A stretch of DNA of 64,000 nt from JBFMHP01 sp964557295 (GCA_964557295.1 CAZKZP010000015.1:3598-67597); one strand, 5' to 3'. Shown: positions 31,191 through 39,922, counted from the first letter of the stretch. Numbers and translations are program-made. The notes: generated from the letters alone by a model not told the origin.

Positions 31191-33531
31191 TGTTGTCATG
31201 ATACTGGAAGACGATGTCGAGCAGGCCCGGTTACTGAGTCTGTATCTTGAATCCTTGGATTTTTCCTCACCCATGATCTGCCATTCAGGCGAGGAGGCTC
31301 TGGCCGTGGTTGAGAACCACAAGCCAGGGCTGTATCTGGTGGATATTGAGTTGCCGGGTGAGCATGATGGGTTGGCCATGGCATGCCTGCTACGGGAGAA
31401 ACACCCCGCGCCCTTGCTGTTCATCAGCGCCTATTCAGACCAGGAAAAACTCTTGGCGGCCACGGCCGTGGAGGCCGACGGGTACCTGGTGAAGCCATAC
31501 AGCCTGGAAGGCTTACGTGCCGCCATTGCCATTGCTCGGAATAAGTTCAGCGCCACTGCCAACTTACATGCGGTGATCAATGAGAAATACCGCATCGAAT
31601 TCAGCTTGATGGAAGAAAACTATCGGCTGAAGACACTGCACAAGGCATTGGAACTCCAACGCAAGGCTGACAGAAATCTCATCGGCTCACGTAATTTAGA
31701 TGACTTCTGCCGGCAAATCATCCGTGATCTGATGTCACTCACCCAGGCGCGTTATGGCGCCTTTGGCGTGTTTGACGCGCAGGGCCGGATGAGCAAATTC
31801 CTCACCGAGGGTTTGAATACTAATGAATATGCCACGCTGAAGGGGTGCCCGAGCGGCAAGGGTCTGTTGTATGCCGTCTATCACGGGAAGGACATAGTGA
31901 ATATCCCCGAGATCGGAGCCCATCCGGAGGCCCATGGTTTTCCACTCGGCCACCCGCCAATGCGCTCGCTGCTAGGCATCCCCCTGATGGTCTCTGGCGG
32001 CACGAAAGGGGCGATTTATCTGACCGACAAGCAGGGCGGTGAGCCCTTTACCGAAAATGATGTCAACATTATCAGGCTTTATGCTGGCGAGGCAGAACAC
32101 GTGCTGGAGCGTGAAGCCCTGCTCCAGGACCTGGATCAGCGTAATGATGAACTGTTACAACGCGAGGAAAGGCTTAAGCGACAAAATGCCGCCTTGCTGG
32201 AACTCGCCTCCAAAATCAATCTTTCCGTGCCCGATTATCACACCAGTTCGGGATTGATCATCCGCGAGGCAGTGCACACCCTGGAGCTGGCACAGGCCGG
32301 CATCTGGCTGTTCAACAAGGACAGGTCGGCACTGGAGTCAAGCCTGCTCCACCAGGCACAGAACAAGCGCTTTGCTGCTGGTGCCGTTATTCAGCGCAGC
32401 CAATACCCGAGCTATTTCTCCGCGATAGAACAACACCGCGTGGTCGTAGCATACGATGCATTGCATGATCCAAACACCGCCGAACTGGCGGCCTCCTATC
32501 TCATTCCGTTCGGAATAGGGGCCTTGCTCGACGTGCCGATCTGGATCAATGGCGTCGTAGGTGGCGTGGTCTGTCTCGAACATGCGGGCGGACCACGCCA
32601 TTGGCATATGGACGAACAAAACTTCGCCAGCGCGATTGCCGAAATGATCTCCAATCTGCTGGAGTTGCATGATCAGGAGCTGGCGCAACAGGAATTGCAG
32701 CAGCAATTGCAGGATTCTCATCAGCAGCTGCTCCAGTCCGAAAAAATGGCCTCCATTGGACAGCTGGCGGCCGGCGTGGCGCACGAGATCAATAATCCCG
32801 TGGGTTATGTCAGCTCAAATCTCGGCACCTTGCAGGAATATGTAGGAAGCCTGTTTGAGCTGTTGGCAGGCTACGAGCAGGTAGAACAGGCTCTGACCGA
32901 TCACCCTCAGGTCCTGACACAATTAAAACAACTGAAGCAACGCATCGAAGTCGATTACCTGAAACAGGACATCGTCGACCTGATACAGGAATCGCGCGAT
33001 GGTCTGACCCGCGTCAAACAGATCGTCCAGGATCTGAAGGACTTCTCGCATGTCGATGAGGCCGAATGGCAATGGGCCGACCTGCGGCGCGGCCTGGAAA
33101 GCACCCTGAACATCGTCAACAACGAGTTGAAATATAAGGCCGAGGTGATCAGGGAGTACGGAGATCTGCCGCAGATAGAATGCATTCCCTCGCAGCTGAA
33201 TCAGGTGTTCATGAACCTGCTGGTCAACGGCGCCCATGCCATCGAGCAGCACGGGACCATCACGATTCGCACTGGCAGCCAGGGCGAAGAAGTATGGGTG
33301 GAAATAGCGGACACCGGCAAAGGCATACCGCCAGAAAACCTGCCGAAGATATTTGATCCATTCTTCACCACCAAGCCGGTCGGCAAGGGCACCGGGCTCG
33401 GGCTGTCACTCTCCTACGGCATCATTGAGCGGCATAAGGGGACCATCACCGTGGACAGCGTGGTCGGCCAGGGCACCTGCTTCAGGATCGTCCTGCCGGT
33501 TCGGCAGGCAATACCCAAGGCATCGGCATAG
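31183..33531 (+). CDS. Hybrid REC-GAF-GAF histidine kinase
   Basis: 782 residues, soluble. The receiver domain is about 1-120 (MILEDD, phospho-acceptor in LYLVDIELPGEHDG, KPYS). A first GAF-like domain lies at about 165-310 (LTQARYGAFGVFDAQGRMSK) and a second at about 340-505. The HisKA H-box KMASIGQLAAGVAHEINNP is near 525, and the HATPase is about 640-775 with DTGKGIPPENL and GKGTGLGLSLSYGI. The receiver precedes the kinase, unlike most hybrid kinases, so it may take phosphate from another kinase to control this one. GAF domains bind small ligands such as cyclic nucleotides or tetrapyrroles; the ligand is unknown. It is translationally coupled to the upstream regulator. Confidence 0.9.
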   Translation: MSDVVMILEDDVEQARLLSLYLESLDFSSPMICHSGEEALAVVENHKPGLYLVDIELPGEHDGLAMACLLREKHPAPLLFISAYSDQEKLLAATAVEADGYLVKPYSLEGLRAAIAIARNKFSATANLHAVINEKYRIEFSLMEENYRLKTLHKALELQRKADRNLIGSRNLDDFCRQIIRDLMSLTQARYGAFGVFDAQGRMSKFLTEGLNTNEYATLKGCPSGKGLLYAVYHGKDIVNIPEIGAHPEAHGFPLGHPPMRSLLGIPLMVSGGTKGAIYLTDKQGGEPFTENDVNIIRLYAGEAEHVLEREALLQDLDQRNDELLQREERLKRQNAALLELASKINLSVPDYHTSSGLIIREAVHTLELAQAGIWLFNKDRSALESSLLHQAQNKRFAAGAVIQRSQYPSYFSAIEQHRVVVAYDALHDPNTAELAASYLIPFGIGALLDVPIWINGVVGGVVCLEHAGGPRHWHMDEQNFASAIAEMISNLLELHDQELAQQELQQQLQDSHQQLLQSEKMASIGQLAAGVAHEINNPVGYVSSNLGTLQEYVGSLFELLAGYEQVEQALTDHPQVLTQLKQLKQRIEVDYLKQDIVDLIQESRDGLTRVKQIVQDLKDFSHVDEAEWQWADLRRGLESTLNIVNNELKYKAEVIREYGDLPQIECIPSQLNQVFMNLLVNGAHAIEQHGTITIRTGSQGEEVWVEIADTGKGIPPENLPKIFDPFFTTKPVGKGTGLGLSLSYGIIERHKGTITVDSVVGQGTCFRIVLPVRQAIPKASA

Positions 33532-33543
33532 GCGCGGGAAATC

Positions 33544-34887
33544 ATGGTCGAGACACAAGAATCAGAAACGCCATCTCAACCCGCCACGCTGCTGCTGGTG
33601 GACGATGAGCAGAACATCCTGTCATCGTTGCGCCGGCTGTTCCGGCCGCTGGGCTACGAAATCCTCACAGCCAAGAATGGTCGCGAGGGTTTGGAGGTGA
33701 TGGAGAACGAGGCCGTCGATCTGGTGATTTCCGACATGCGCATGCCGGAGATGGACGGCGCCGAATTCCTCGAACAGGTGGCGCTGCGCTGGCCCGACAC
33801 GATGCGCATCCTGCTCACCGGGCACGCCGACCTGAGCTCGGCGGTATCGGCCATCAATCGTGGCAATATCTACAAATACCTCAACAAGCCCTGGGAAGAC
33901 AACGACCTCAAGCTGACGGTGCAACACGCGCTGGAAAAACGCTTTCTTGAACAGGAACGGCGCCGGCTGGTCGAACTGACCCAGCGCCAGAATGCGGAAT
34001 TGATGGATCTCAATGCCAACCTGGAAAACAAGGTGCGTGAGCGCACGGCGCAATTGCAGGAAACCCACACCAAGCTGAAAACCACCCATGAGATGCTGAA
34101 GAAGAATTACCTGGCATCGATCAAGGTGTTCGCCAGCCTGATTGAACTGCGTGAGGGCGTGCGGCGCGGGCACGCCCGGCGCGTCGCGGATCAGGGGCGC
34201 AATCTGGCGCTTGACCTGGGGATGAGCCAGGCCGAGGCGCAGGATGTGATGATCGCCGGGTTATTGCATGATCTGGGCAAGCTCACCCTGACAGACACTC
34301 TGCTGCACGCGCCCTTTTACAGCCTGAAGCCAGAGGATCGCGCCGTAGTCGCCGCGCATGCCGTACTGGGCGAGACGGTACTGATGGGCCTCGAACCCCT
34401 GCGTGAGGCAGCGCGCTTGATCCGCAGTCACCATGAGCACTGGGATGGCCAAGGTTATCCCGATGGCTTGAAGGGCGAACAGATTCCACTCGGGGCCAGG
34501 ATACTGGCCGTGGTCAGTGACTATGACGACCTGCAGACCGGCGCCCTGTGGACCCAGACCATGAGCGCGAGTGAGGCGCGTGAGTTTCTCGAACGAAATC
34601 GCGCAAAGCGCTATGACCCAAAGGTGGTGGACGCCCTGTTCCGCGAATGTGCCGCAGAACCACTCAGGGTGAACGAAAAACAACTGGGCCTGCGCCCGGG
34701 CACCCTGCGCGAAGGCATGATCATCGCGCGTGATGTCTTTCTCAGCGACGGGATCATGCTGCTCTCCGAAGGACATGTGCTGGATGAGCGGATGATCGAA
34801 CGGCTGCGCAATTTTGAAAAAATGTCGGGTGAAATGCTGATATACGTCTATGAACCCGCCAGTCCGGGACCCGCCGCTGATGGCTGA
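33544..34887 (+). CDS. Response regulator with HD-GYP cyclic-di-GMP phosphodiesterase domain (RpfG-like)
   Basis: 447 residues. The receiver domain is about 15-135 with phospho-acceptor LVISDMRMPEMDG and KYLNKPWEDNDLK. A coiled coil (about 140-190) leads to an HD-GYP domain with LLHDLGKL near 240, HHEHWDGQGYPDGLKG near 298 and SDYDDL near 325. The metal-binding and GYP residues look intact, so hydrolysis of cyclic-di-GMP is expected. The C-terminal tail (about 385-440) carries a short beta domain seen in some HD-GYP regulators. RpfG-type proteins control motility and biofilm formation and can bind pilus regulators. The operon places it beside an MglA-like GTPase and a receiver-PilB fusion. 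Confidence 0.9.
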   Translation: MVETQESETPSQPATLLLVDDEQNILSSLRRLFRPLGYEILTAKNGREGLEVMENEAVDLVISDMRMPEMDGAEFLEQVALRWPDTMRILLTGHADLSSAVSAINRGNIYKYLNKPWEDNDLKLTVQHALEKRFLEQERRRLVELTQRQNAELMDLNANLENKVRERTAQLQETHTKLKTTHEMLKKNYLASIKVFASLIELREGVRRGHARRVADQGRNLALDLGMSQAEAQDVMIAGLLHDLGKLTLTDTLLHAPFYSLKPEDRAVVAAHAVLGETVLMGLEPLREAARLIRSHHEHWDGQGYPDGLKGEQIPLGARILAVVSDYDDLQTGALWTQTMSASEAREFLERNRAKRYDPKVVDALFRECAAEPLRVNEKQLGLRPGTLREGMIIARDVFLSDGIMLLSEGHVLDERMIERLRNFEKMSGEMLIYVYEPASPGPAADG

Positions 34888-35539
34888 GCTCAACGAACAG
34901 AACAACAGCCTGGCCGTGAAGCTGGTGTTTTACGGCCCGGCGCTGAGCGGCAAGACCACCAACCTGATGCGCCTGCACGACCTGCTGCGCCCGGAGCTCA
35001 AGGGCGAGCTGATGACCCTGGAGACCAAGAATGACCGCACGCTGTTCTTTGACCTGCTGCCGCTCGGCATCCGCGCCCCGTCGGGGCTGTTGATCAAGTT
35101 CAAACTCTACACCGTGCCGGGCCAGGTCGCCCATGACAGCACCCGCAAGGCGGTGCTGTCGCGCGCCGATGGCGTGGTGTTCGTGGCCGACTCACAACAG
35201 GCGCAAAGTCTGAACAATGCCGAATCATTCGAGAACCTGGCGGAGAACGCCGCGCGCGTCGGCCTGGATTTCATGACCCTGCCGCTGGTGGTGCAATTCA
35301 ACAAACGCGATCTGCCCAACATCGTCACCGAGGAAGAAGTCAGCGCGCGCTGGAGCGCCACCCCATGGCCCCTGGTGTTTGCCAGCGCGGTGCAAGGAAC
35401 AGGGGTGGCCGAAACCTTCGAATGCCTGCTCGCCAAGGTCTATCGGGACCTCGACCGGAAATATGCTCTGGCCGACCAGCATCAGCTGCCGGAACGGGCC
35501 TTTGTCGATGCAGCCGCGCGCGGCGGGATGTGTGTGTGA
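34880..35539 (+). CDS. MglA-like small Ras-family GTPase
   Basis: 219 residues from ATG 34880, overlapping the HD-GYP stop by eight bases. Switch and nucleotide motifs: P-loop GPALSGKTTN (about 20-29), the G3 variant TVPGQVAHDSTRK that marks MglA-type bacterial GTPases in place of the Ras DTAGQ, and G4 NKRD (about 136). In Myxococcus, MglA-GTP marks the leading pole and governs type IV pili and gliding. No MglB-type roadblock GAP is adjacent. The last 30 residues (ALADQHQLPERAFVDAAARG) are an extension of unknown role. Here it is coupled on both sides to two-component genes; a role in localising or gating the pilus ATPase is inference. Confidence 0.88.
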   Translation: MAELNEQNNSLAVKLVFYGPALSGKTTNLMRLHDLLRPELKGELMTLETKNDRTLFFDLLPLGIRAPSGLLIKFKLYTVPGQVAHDSTRKAVLSRADGVVFVADSQQAQSLNNAESFENLAENAARVGLDFMTLPLVVQFNKRDLPNIVTEEEVSARWSATPWPLVFASAVQGTGVAETFECLLAKVYRDLDRKYALADQHQLPERAFVDAAARGGMCV

Positions 35540-36777
35540 TGGAAGAGATGTCGCATCTGCCCTGCCCCGACTTCGAGCGCGATTTCAACCTGGATGAATT
35601 GCTCGGCGGTGTCGATCGGGCAAGTCTGCTGCGCAGCGTGGCCGAACTGCTGGGCGCCGGGGTGCGTCTGCTCGGCCCCGCCGGCGAACAGAAAGGCATG
35701 CAGGGCGATCCCGGTGACGGCCCGCGCTATCCGCTGGTAGTGGAGCTCGAGCCGGTGGGCTACTTGCAGACACCGGCCGACGTGGAGCCGCAGCGTGTCC
35801 AGGCAGCGGTCAGATTGCTGGTGATGTTATTGCGTGCCGGCGCGCGTTATCTGATGGCCTCCAACCTGCACCTGCATGCCGTGCAGAGCGATTACGAGAC
35901 ATTGCAGCGCAAACACGCCGCGTTGCAGGACTCCGAACAGCGCTACCGCGATCTCGCCAGCCAACTTGAGCAGCGTGTCGAGACCCAGGTGCGGACCATC
36001 GAAAAACACCAGCGCCAGCTTTATCAGGCGGAAAAACTGGCCTCGGTGGGCCAGCTGGCCGCCGGCATGGCGCATGAGATCAATAACCCGCTCGGCTTCA
36101 TCAAGAGCAATCTCACCACGGCCAAGGGTTATGTCGCCAAGGTGTATCAGTTCGCCGCCGCCCTCCGGGAGGGTGACAACACTGAGGCGCTGCACGCCGA
36201 CTGGAAACGCCACGATCTGGATTTTGTGCTGGAGGACTTCGACATTCTGCTGGATGAATCCATCGACGGCGCCAGCCGCGTGGCCACGATCGTGGCCGAA
36301 CTGAAGGATTTCTCCCGTGTGGACAGTGCCGGCGAAGAGGTGGTGGATCTCAATCACACCCTGGCCACCGTGTGCAATGTGGCCCGTGCCCAGATACCGG
36401 ACGGCATCACGCTGCTTCAGGAATTCACCCCCCTGCCCCCGCTGCGCTGCCACGCCGGGCGCCTGGGACAGGTGTTCATGAACCTGCTGCTCAATGCCAT
36501 CCAGGCCACAACCGCGGGCGGTGAAATCCGCCTGCGCAGCTGGGCGGATGGACAAAGCATCTTCATCCAGTTTCGTGACACCGGCTGTGGCATCCCGCCG
36601 GAGAAGCTCAGCCGCATCTTCGACCCCTTCTATACTAGCAAGGACGTCGGACACGGCACTGGCCTGGGTCTCACCGTCAGCCGCGATACCGTGCGCGCCC
36701 ACGGCGGTGATATTGGCGTCGAGAGTAGTGTGGGCCAAGGCAGTACGTTCATCCTCACCTTGCCGATCAGGAGCTGA
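35539..36777 (+). CDS. Cytoplasmic histidine kinase
   Basis: 412 residues. The ATG shares a base with the GTPase stop (TGATG). Residues 1-125 form an unrecognised, non-membrane N-terminal domain (PLVVELEPVGYLQTPADV). A coiled coil lies at about 128-165. The H-box KLASVGQLAAGMAHEINNPL is near 170, and ATPase boxes QVFMNLLLNAIQATTAGG, DTGCGIPPEKL and GHGTGLGLTVS are intact. It probably phosphorylates the receiver of the adjacent PilB fusion or of the HD-GYP protein. The kinase core is related to those at 27632 and 31183 but more divergent. Confidence 0.88.
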   Translation: MEEMSHLPCPDFERDFNLDELLGGVDRASLLRSVAELLGAGVRLLGPAGEQKGMQGDPGDGPRYPLVVELEPVGYLQTPADVEPQRVQAAVRLLVMLLRAGARYLMASNLHLHAVQSDYETLQRKHAALQDSEQRYRDLASQLEQRVETQVRTIEKHQRQLYQAEKLASVGQLAAGMAHEINNPLGFIKSNLTTAKGYVAKVYQFAAALREGDNTEALHADWKRHDLDFVLEDFDILLDESIDGASRVATIVAELKDFSRVDSAGEEVVDLNHTLATVCNVARAQIPDGITLLQEFTPLPPLRCHAGRLGQVFMNLLLNAIQATTAGGEIRLRSWADGQSIFIQFRDTGCGIPPEKLSRIFDPFYTSKDVGHGTGLGLTVSRDTVRAHGGDIGVESSVGQGSTFILTLPIRS

Positions 36778-36778
36778 G

Positions 36779-39025
36779 ATGTCCAATTTTTCCGCATTGT
36801 TCACGGGCAAGGGGGCGGAGGACAACGCGATGAGCCCGTCGGTACAGCCGCAGATCAAGCCGTACAGCCTGCTGTTCGTGGATGATGAGCCCAATGTGCT
36901 CAGCGCCTTGAAGCGCATCTTCCGGCAGGAGAATTACCAGATCCATACCGCCGCCACCGCACAGGAGGCACTGACCCTGCTGGCGCAGCAGCCGTGCCAG
37001 CTGATCATCTCCGACTTCAAGATGCCGGGCATGAACGGCGGTGAGCTGTTGATCAAGGTCAAGGAACTCTACCCGGACACCATCCGCATCATGCTCACCG
37101 GCCACGCCGACACCAGCGCGGTGATGGCCGCGATCAAGCAAGGCGCGGTCTACAAGTTCATCCTCAAGCCCTGGAACGACGATGATCTGCGCGTCACCGT
37201 CGCACTCGCGCTGGAACAATACGACCTGCAACGGCGCAACCGCGACCTGCAACAACAGAATGCCAAGAAATCCGCCGAGATTCAGGCCCTGTCCAAACTC
37301 ACGGTCACCAATCGCAGCCAGCTTGCGATCATCTTGCACAAGCGCCACCTGCTGAACGACCAGCAGGTCCAGGCCATCTACAAGTTGCAGCAGAGCAGCA
37401 AGCAGCCGGTGATCAAGCTACTGCTGGAACGGCAATGGATTACCGAAAAACAGATCCGCGACCTGCTGCGCAAGGATCTGATGATCGAAGAGGTCGCGCT
37501 CGCCGAATTCAAGATCGATCCGTCGATAGCCGCATTACTGCCGCGCAGTTTCTGTGAACGCCAGATTCTGCTGCCGCTCAAACAGGTCAACCGGCGCTTG
37601 GTGCTGGTGATGGCCGACCCGATGGATCGCGGGGTGATCGAGGATCTCGGCTTCAGCATCGGCCTGGAGATCCAGCCGGTGATGGCCAACATCGACGACA
37701 TCCGCGCCAAGATCGCCGAGATCCACGGCGAGTCAGGAGTAAATTTCAAGGAACTGGAGACCCTGATCTCCTCCCCCGACCCCTATGAAAGCGTCGAGAT
37801 CGTCATCGAGGACGAAGATCTGGTCTCGATGGAGGAACTGCTCAGCAGTACCGACGAACCTCCTGCCATTCGCTTGGTCAACGCCATCATCATCGAAGCG
37901 GTGCGCCTGGGCGCGAGCGATATCCACATCCAGCCACGCACCAAGAGCGTGGTGGTGCGTTACCGCATCGATGGCGTATTGAGTGACAAGATCCAGATTC
38001 CGAATAACCTGCACATGTCACTGGTCTCGCGCATCAAGGTGATGGCCGAAATGGACATCACCGAACGGCGCAAGCCGCAGGACGGCCGCATCACGGTCAA
38101 GACCCCGATGCGGATCGTGGACCTGCGCATCTCGGCGCTGCCCACCATCAACGGCGAAAAGATCGTGATGCGTCTGCTCGATCGCAATGCCTCGATACGC
38201 ACGCTGGAAGAACTCGGGTTCATGCCGCAAGACCTGAGGAAGATGAGGAATGCCGTGAGCAAGCCGCAGGGCATGATCCTCACCACCGGCCCCACCGGCA
38301 GCGGCAAGACCTCCACCCTGTACTCCCTGCTGCAACACGACGCCTCGCCAGAGAAAAACTACGTCACCATCGAAGACCCGGTGGAATATTACCTCGACAT
38401 GGCCGGCCAAGTAGCCATCCGCGAAAAGGTCGGACTGGATTTTGCTTCGGTATTGCGCGCCATCCTGCGCCAGGACCCGGACGTGATCCTGCTCGGGGAG
38501 ATCCGCGACGTGGAGACCGCCGAGGTGGCGTTTCACGCCGCACTCACCGGCCACATGGTGTATTCCACCCTGCACACCAATTCCGCGCTCGCGACCATCG
38601 CCCGGCTGCTGGACCTGGGGCTCAAACCCTACGTAGTCGCCTCCGCGCTCGAGGCCATCGTCGCCCAGCGCCTGGTGCGGCGCATCTGTGGCGATTGCCG
38701 CGCACCCGCCGAGCCGGATCCGGATCAACTGCACCGCCTGGGCGCGCCATTTTCCGCCCAGCCGCCCCAGGTGCAGAAAGGCACTGGCTGCATGAAATGC
38801 AATAACACCGGCTACAAGGGGCGTGTCGCGCTCTACGAAGTCTTGGTGATGAACGAGCAACTGCGCCACCTGATTGCCTCAGGTGCCGATCTGATCTCGC
38901 TGAGCGAAACCGCCCAGCGCGGCGGCATGCGCACCCTGCTTGGTGACGCGCGGGACAAGGTCGACCAGGGTCTGACCACCGTCGACGAAGTATTACGTGT
39001 GCTGGGGGCACAAGTAGCGGAATAA
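36779..39025 (+). CDS. Receiver domain fused to PilB/GspE-type type IV pilus assembly ATPase
   Basis: 748 residues from ATG 36779 (AGGAG five bases upstream). The N-terminal receiver (about 32-150) has LLFVDDEPN, phospho-acceptor LIISDFKMPGMNG and KFILKPWNDDDLR. An MshEN/N1-like domain follows (about 175-320); its cyclic-di-GMP motif looks degenerate (SQLAIIL where R-L-G is expected). The assembly ATPase (about 355-745) has Walker A GPTGSGKTST, Asp box VTIEDPVEY, Walker B VILLGEIRD, His box HMVYSTLHTNSA and a tetracysteine site (CGDC, then CMKC). The cysteines and N-terminal domains indicate a PilB/GspE extension motor instead of PilT. Normal PilB has no receiver, so phosphorylation may switch this motor. 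No pilus structural genes lie in the window. Confidence 0.88.
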   Translation: MSNFSALFTGKGAEDNAMSPSVQPQIKPYSLLFVDDEPNVLSALKRIFRQENYQIHTAATAQEALTLLAQQPCQLIISDFKMPGMNGGELLIKVKELYPDTIRIMLTGHADTSAVMAAIKQGAVYKFILKPWNDDDLRVTVALALEQYDLQRRNRDLQQQNAKKSAEIQALSKLTVTNRSQLAIILHKRHLLNDQQVQAIYKLQQSSKQPVIKLLLERQWITEKQIRDLLRKDLMIEEVALAEFKIDPSIAALLPRSFCERQILLPLKQVNRRLVLVMADPMDRGVIEDLGFSIGLEIQPVMANIDDIRAKIAEIHGESGVNFKELETLISSPDPYESVEIVIEDEDLVSMEELLSSTDEPPAIRLVNAIIIEAVRLGASDIHIQPRTKSVVVRYRIDGVLSDKIQIPNNLHMSLVSRIKVMAEMDITERRKPQDGRITVKTPMRIVDLRISALPTINGEKIVMRLLDRNASIRTLEELGFMPQDLRKMRNAVSKPQGMILTTGPTGSGKTSTLYSLLQHDASPEKNYVTIEDPVEYYLDMAGQVAIREKVGLDFASVLRAILRQDPDVILLGEIRDVETAEVAFHAALTGHMVYSTLHTNSALATIARLLDLGLKPYVVASALEAIVAQRLVRRICGDCRAPAEPDPDQLHRLGAPFSAQPPQVQKGTGCMKCNNTGYKGRVALYEVLVMNEQLRHLIASGADLISLSETAQRGGMRTLLGDARDKVDQGLTTVDEVLRVLGAQVAE

Positions 39026-39074
39026 TCTATGGGCATGGAGACACGCGACTGGTGGTACGTTTTAGAGTGTTGAT

Positions 39075-39500
39075 ATGACAAACAAACCCGAGTGGAATGA
39101 CAATTTTTTTCAAGATTTGCGGGCCTTGGCGGAAAGCGCCTTTCCCAAACACTGCCCGACCTGCGGACGCTCCTTCGCCACAGCGGAAGAGTTCCTGCAC
39201 GCCACGATGCCCATCAGCGCCAACCGGAGCGGACTGAAGCAGTCTTACGACGATGACGACCGCCCCATCGTTGAGCTGTTCCGCAATTGTCCCTGCGGCT
39301 CCACGTTAATGGACTTTTTCACCGACCGGCGCGACCAGTCCGAGGCAGGCATCAAACGCCGTCAGCGCTTCGGCGCCCTGCTCGAATTCCTCGTCGGCCA
39401 GGGCGTTGACCGGGAAGTCGCCCGAGCCGAATTGATCAAGGTTTTACGCGGGCACCACAGTGAACTGCTCGCTCAATTCAAACCGCCAAAAATTGAATGA
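39075..39500 (+). CDS. Small cysteine-rich protein next to the receiver-PilB fusion
   Basis: 141 residues, 49 bases after the ATPase fusion and probably in the same operon. HCPTCGRSF (about residues 26-34) and NCPCGST (about 72-78) form a likely four-cysteine zinc site. The rest is helical and charged, with no membrane segment or signal. I do not recognise a characterised family. Its position suggests an accessory of the signalling/pilus module. Confidence 0.6.
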   Translation: MTNKPEWNDNFFQDLRALAESAFPKHCPTCGRSFATAEEFLHATMPISANRSGLKQSYDDDDRPIVELFRNCPCGSTLMDFFTDRRDQSEAGIKRRQRFGALLEFLVGQGVDREVARAELIKVLRGHHSELLAQFKPPKIE

Positions 39501-39663
39501 TCCGAGAAGTGGCAATGTGGCATGTTGGGGCATCATCTCCCCTTCGCGTCTATTTGCGTTCGGCCAGTACGATCTGGCGCAGCAGGATATTGATGCAGTG
39601 TCGCGGAATCGGGACACGGGTGTGGAGATCTGCTTGTATCTGGAAGGAAAAATTCAGCAGCCA

Positions 39664-39697
39664 ATAAAAAAGGGCTTAACGACCAGCGCAAGCCCTG
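39664..39697 (-). terminator. Rho-independent terminator of the tRNA-Pro/Arg/His operon
   Basis: On the minus strand AGGGCTT pairs with AAGCCCT around a twelve-base loop and runs into TTTTTT. It lies 10 bases after tRNA-His. Confidence 0.8.
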
Positions 39698-39706
39698 AAT
39701 AAAGGG

Positions 39707-39780
39707 GGTGGACGATGGGGCTCGAACCCACGACAACTGGAATCACAATCCAGGGCTCTACCAACTGAGCTACGCCCACC
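39707..39780 (-). tRNA. tRNA-His (anticodon GTG)
   Basis: 74 bases without CCA (the genome reads CCC at that place). It has the extra 5' G paired to C73 typical of tRNA-His and anticodon stem CTGGA/TCCAG around TTGTGAT. It is the last of three tRNAs in a minus-strand cluster. Confidence 0.93.
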
Positions 39781-39831
39781 ACTGAAACTGCTTGTAATCG
39801 CAGATACTATCGTCTGCCATCACGGAATCAT

Positions 39832-39908
39832 TGGCGCGCCCGGCAGGATTCGAACCTGCTACCCTCGGCTTAGAAGGCCGATGCTCTATCCGAATGAGCT
39901 ACGGGCGC
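39832..39908 (-). tRNA. tRNA-Arg (anticodon TCT)
   Basis: 77 bases with encoded CCA. Acceptor GCGCCCG/CGGGCGC and anticodon loop CTTCTAA (anticodon TCT). It reads AGA/AGG. Confidence 0.95.
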
Positions 39909-39922
39909 AATCTGTTCGAAAG

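Noticed and set aside
39460..39702. Small plus-strand gene after the cysteine protein
   Set aside because: It overlaps the end of the preceding gene, has no ribosome site and runs into the tRNA operon terminator.
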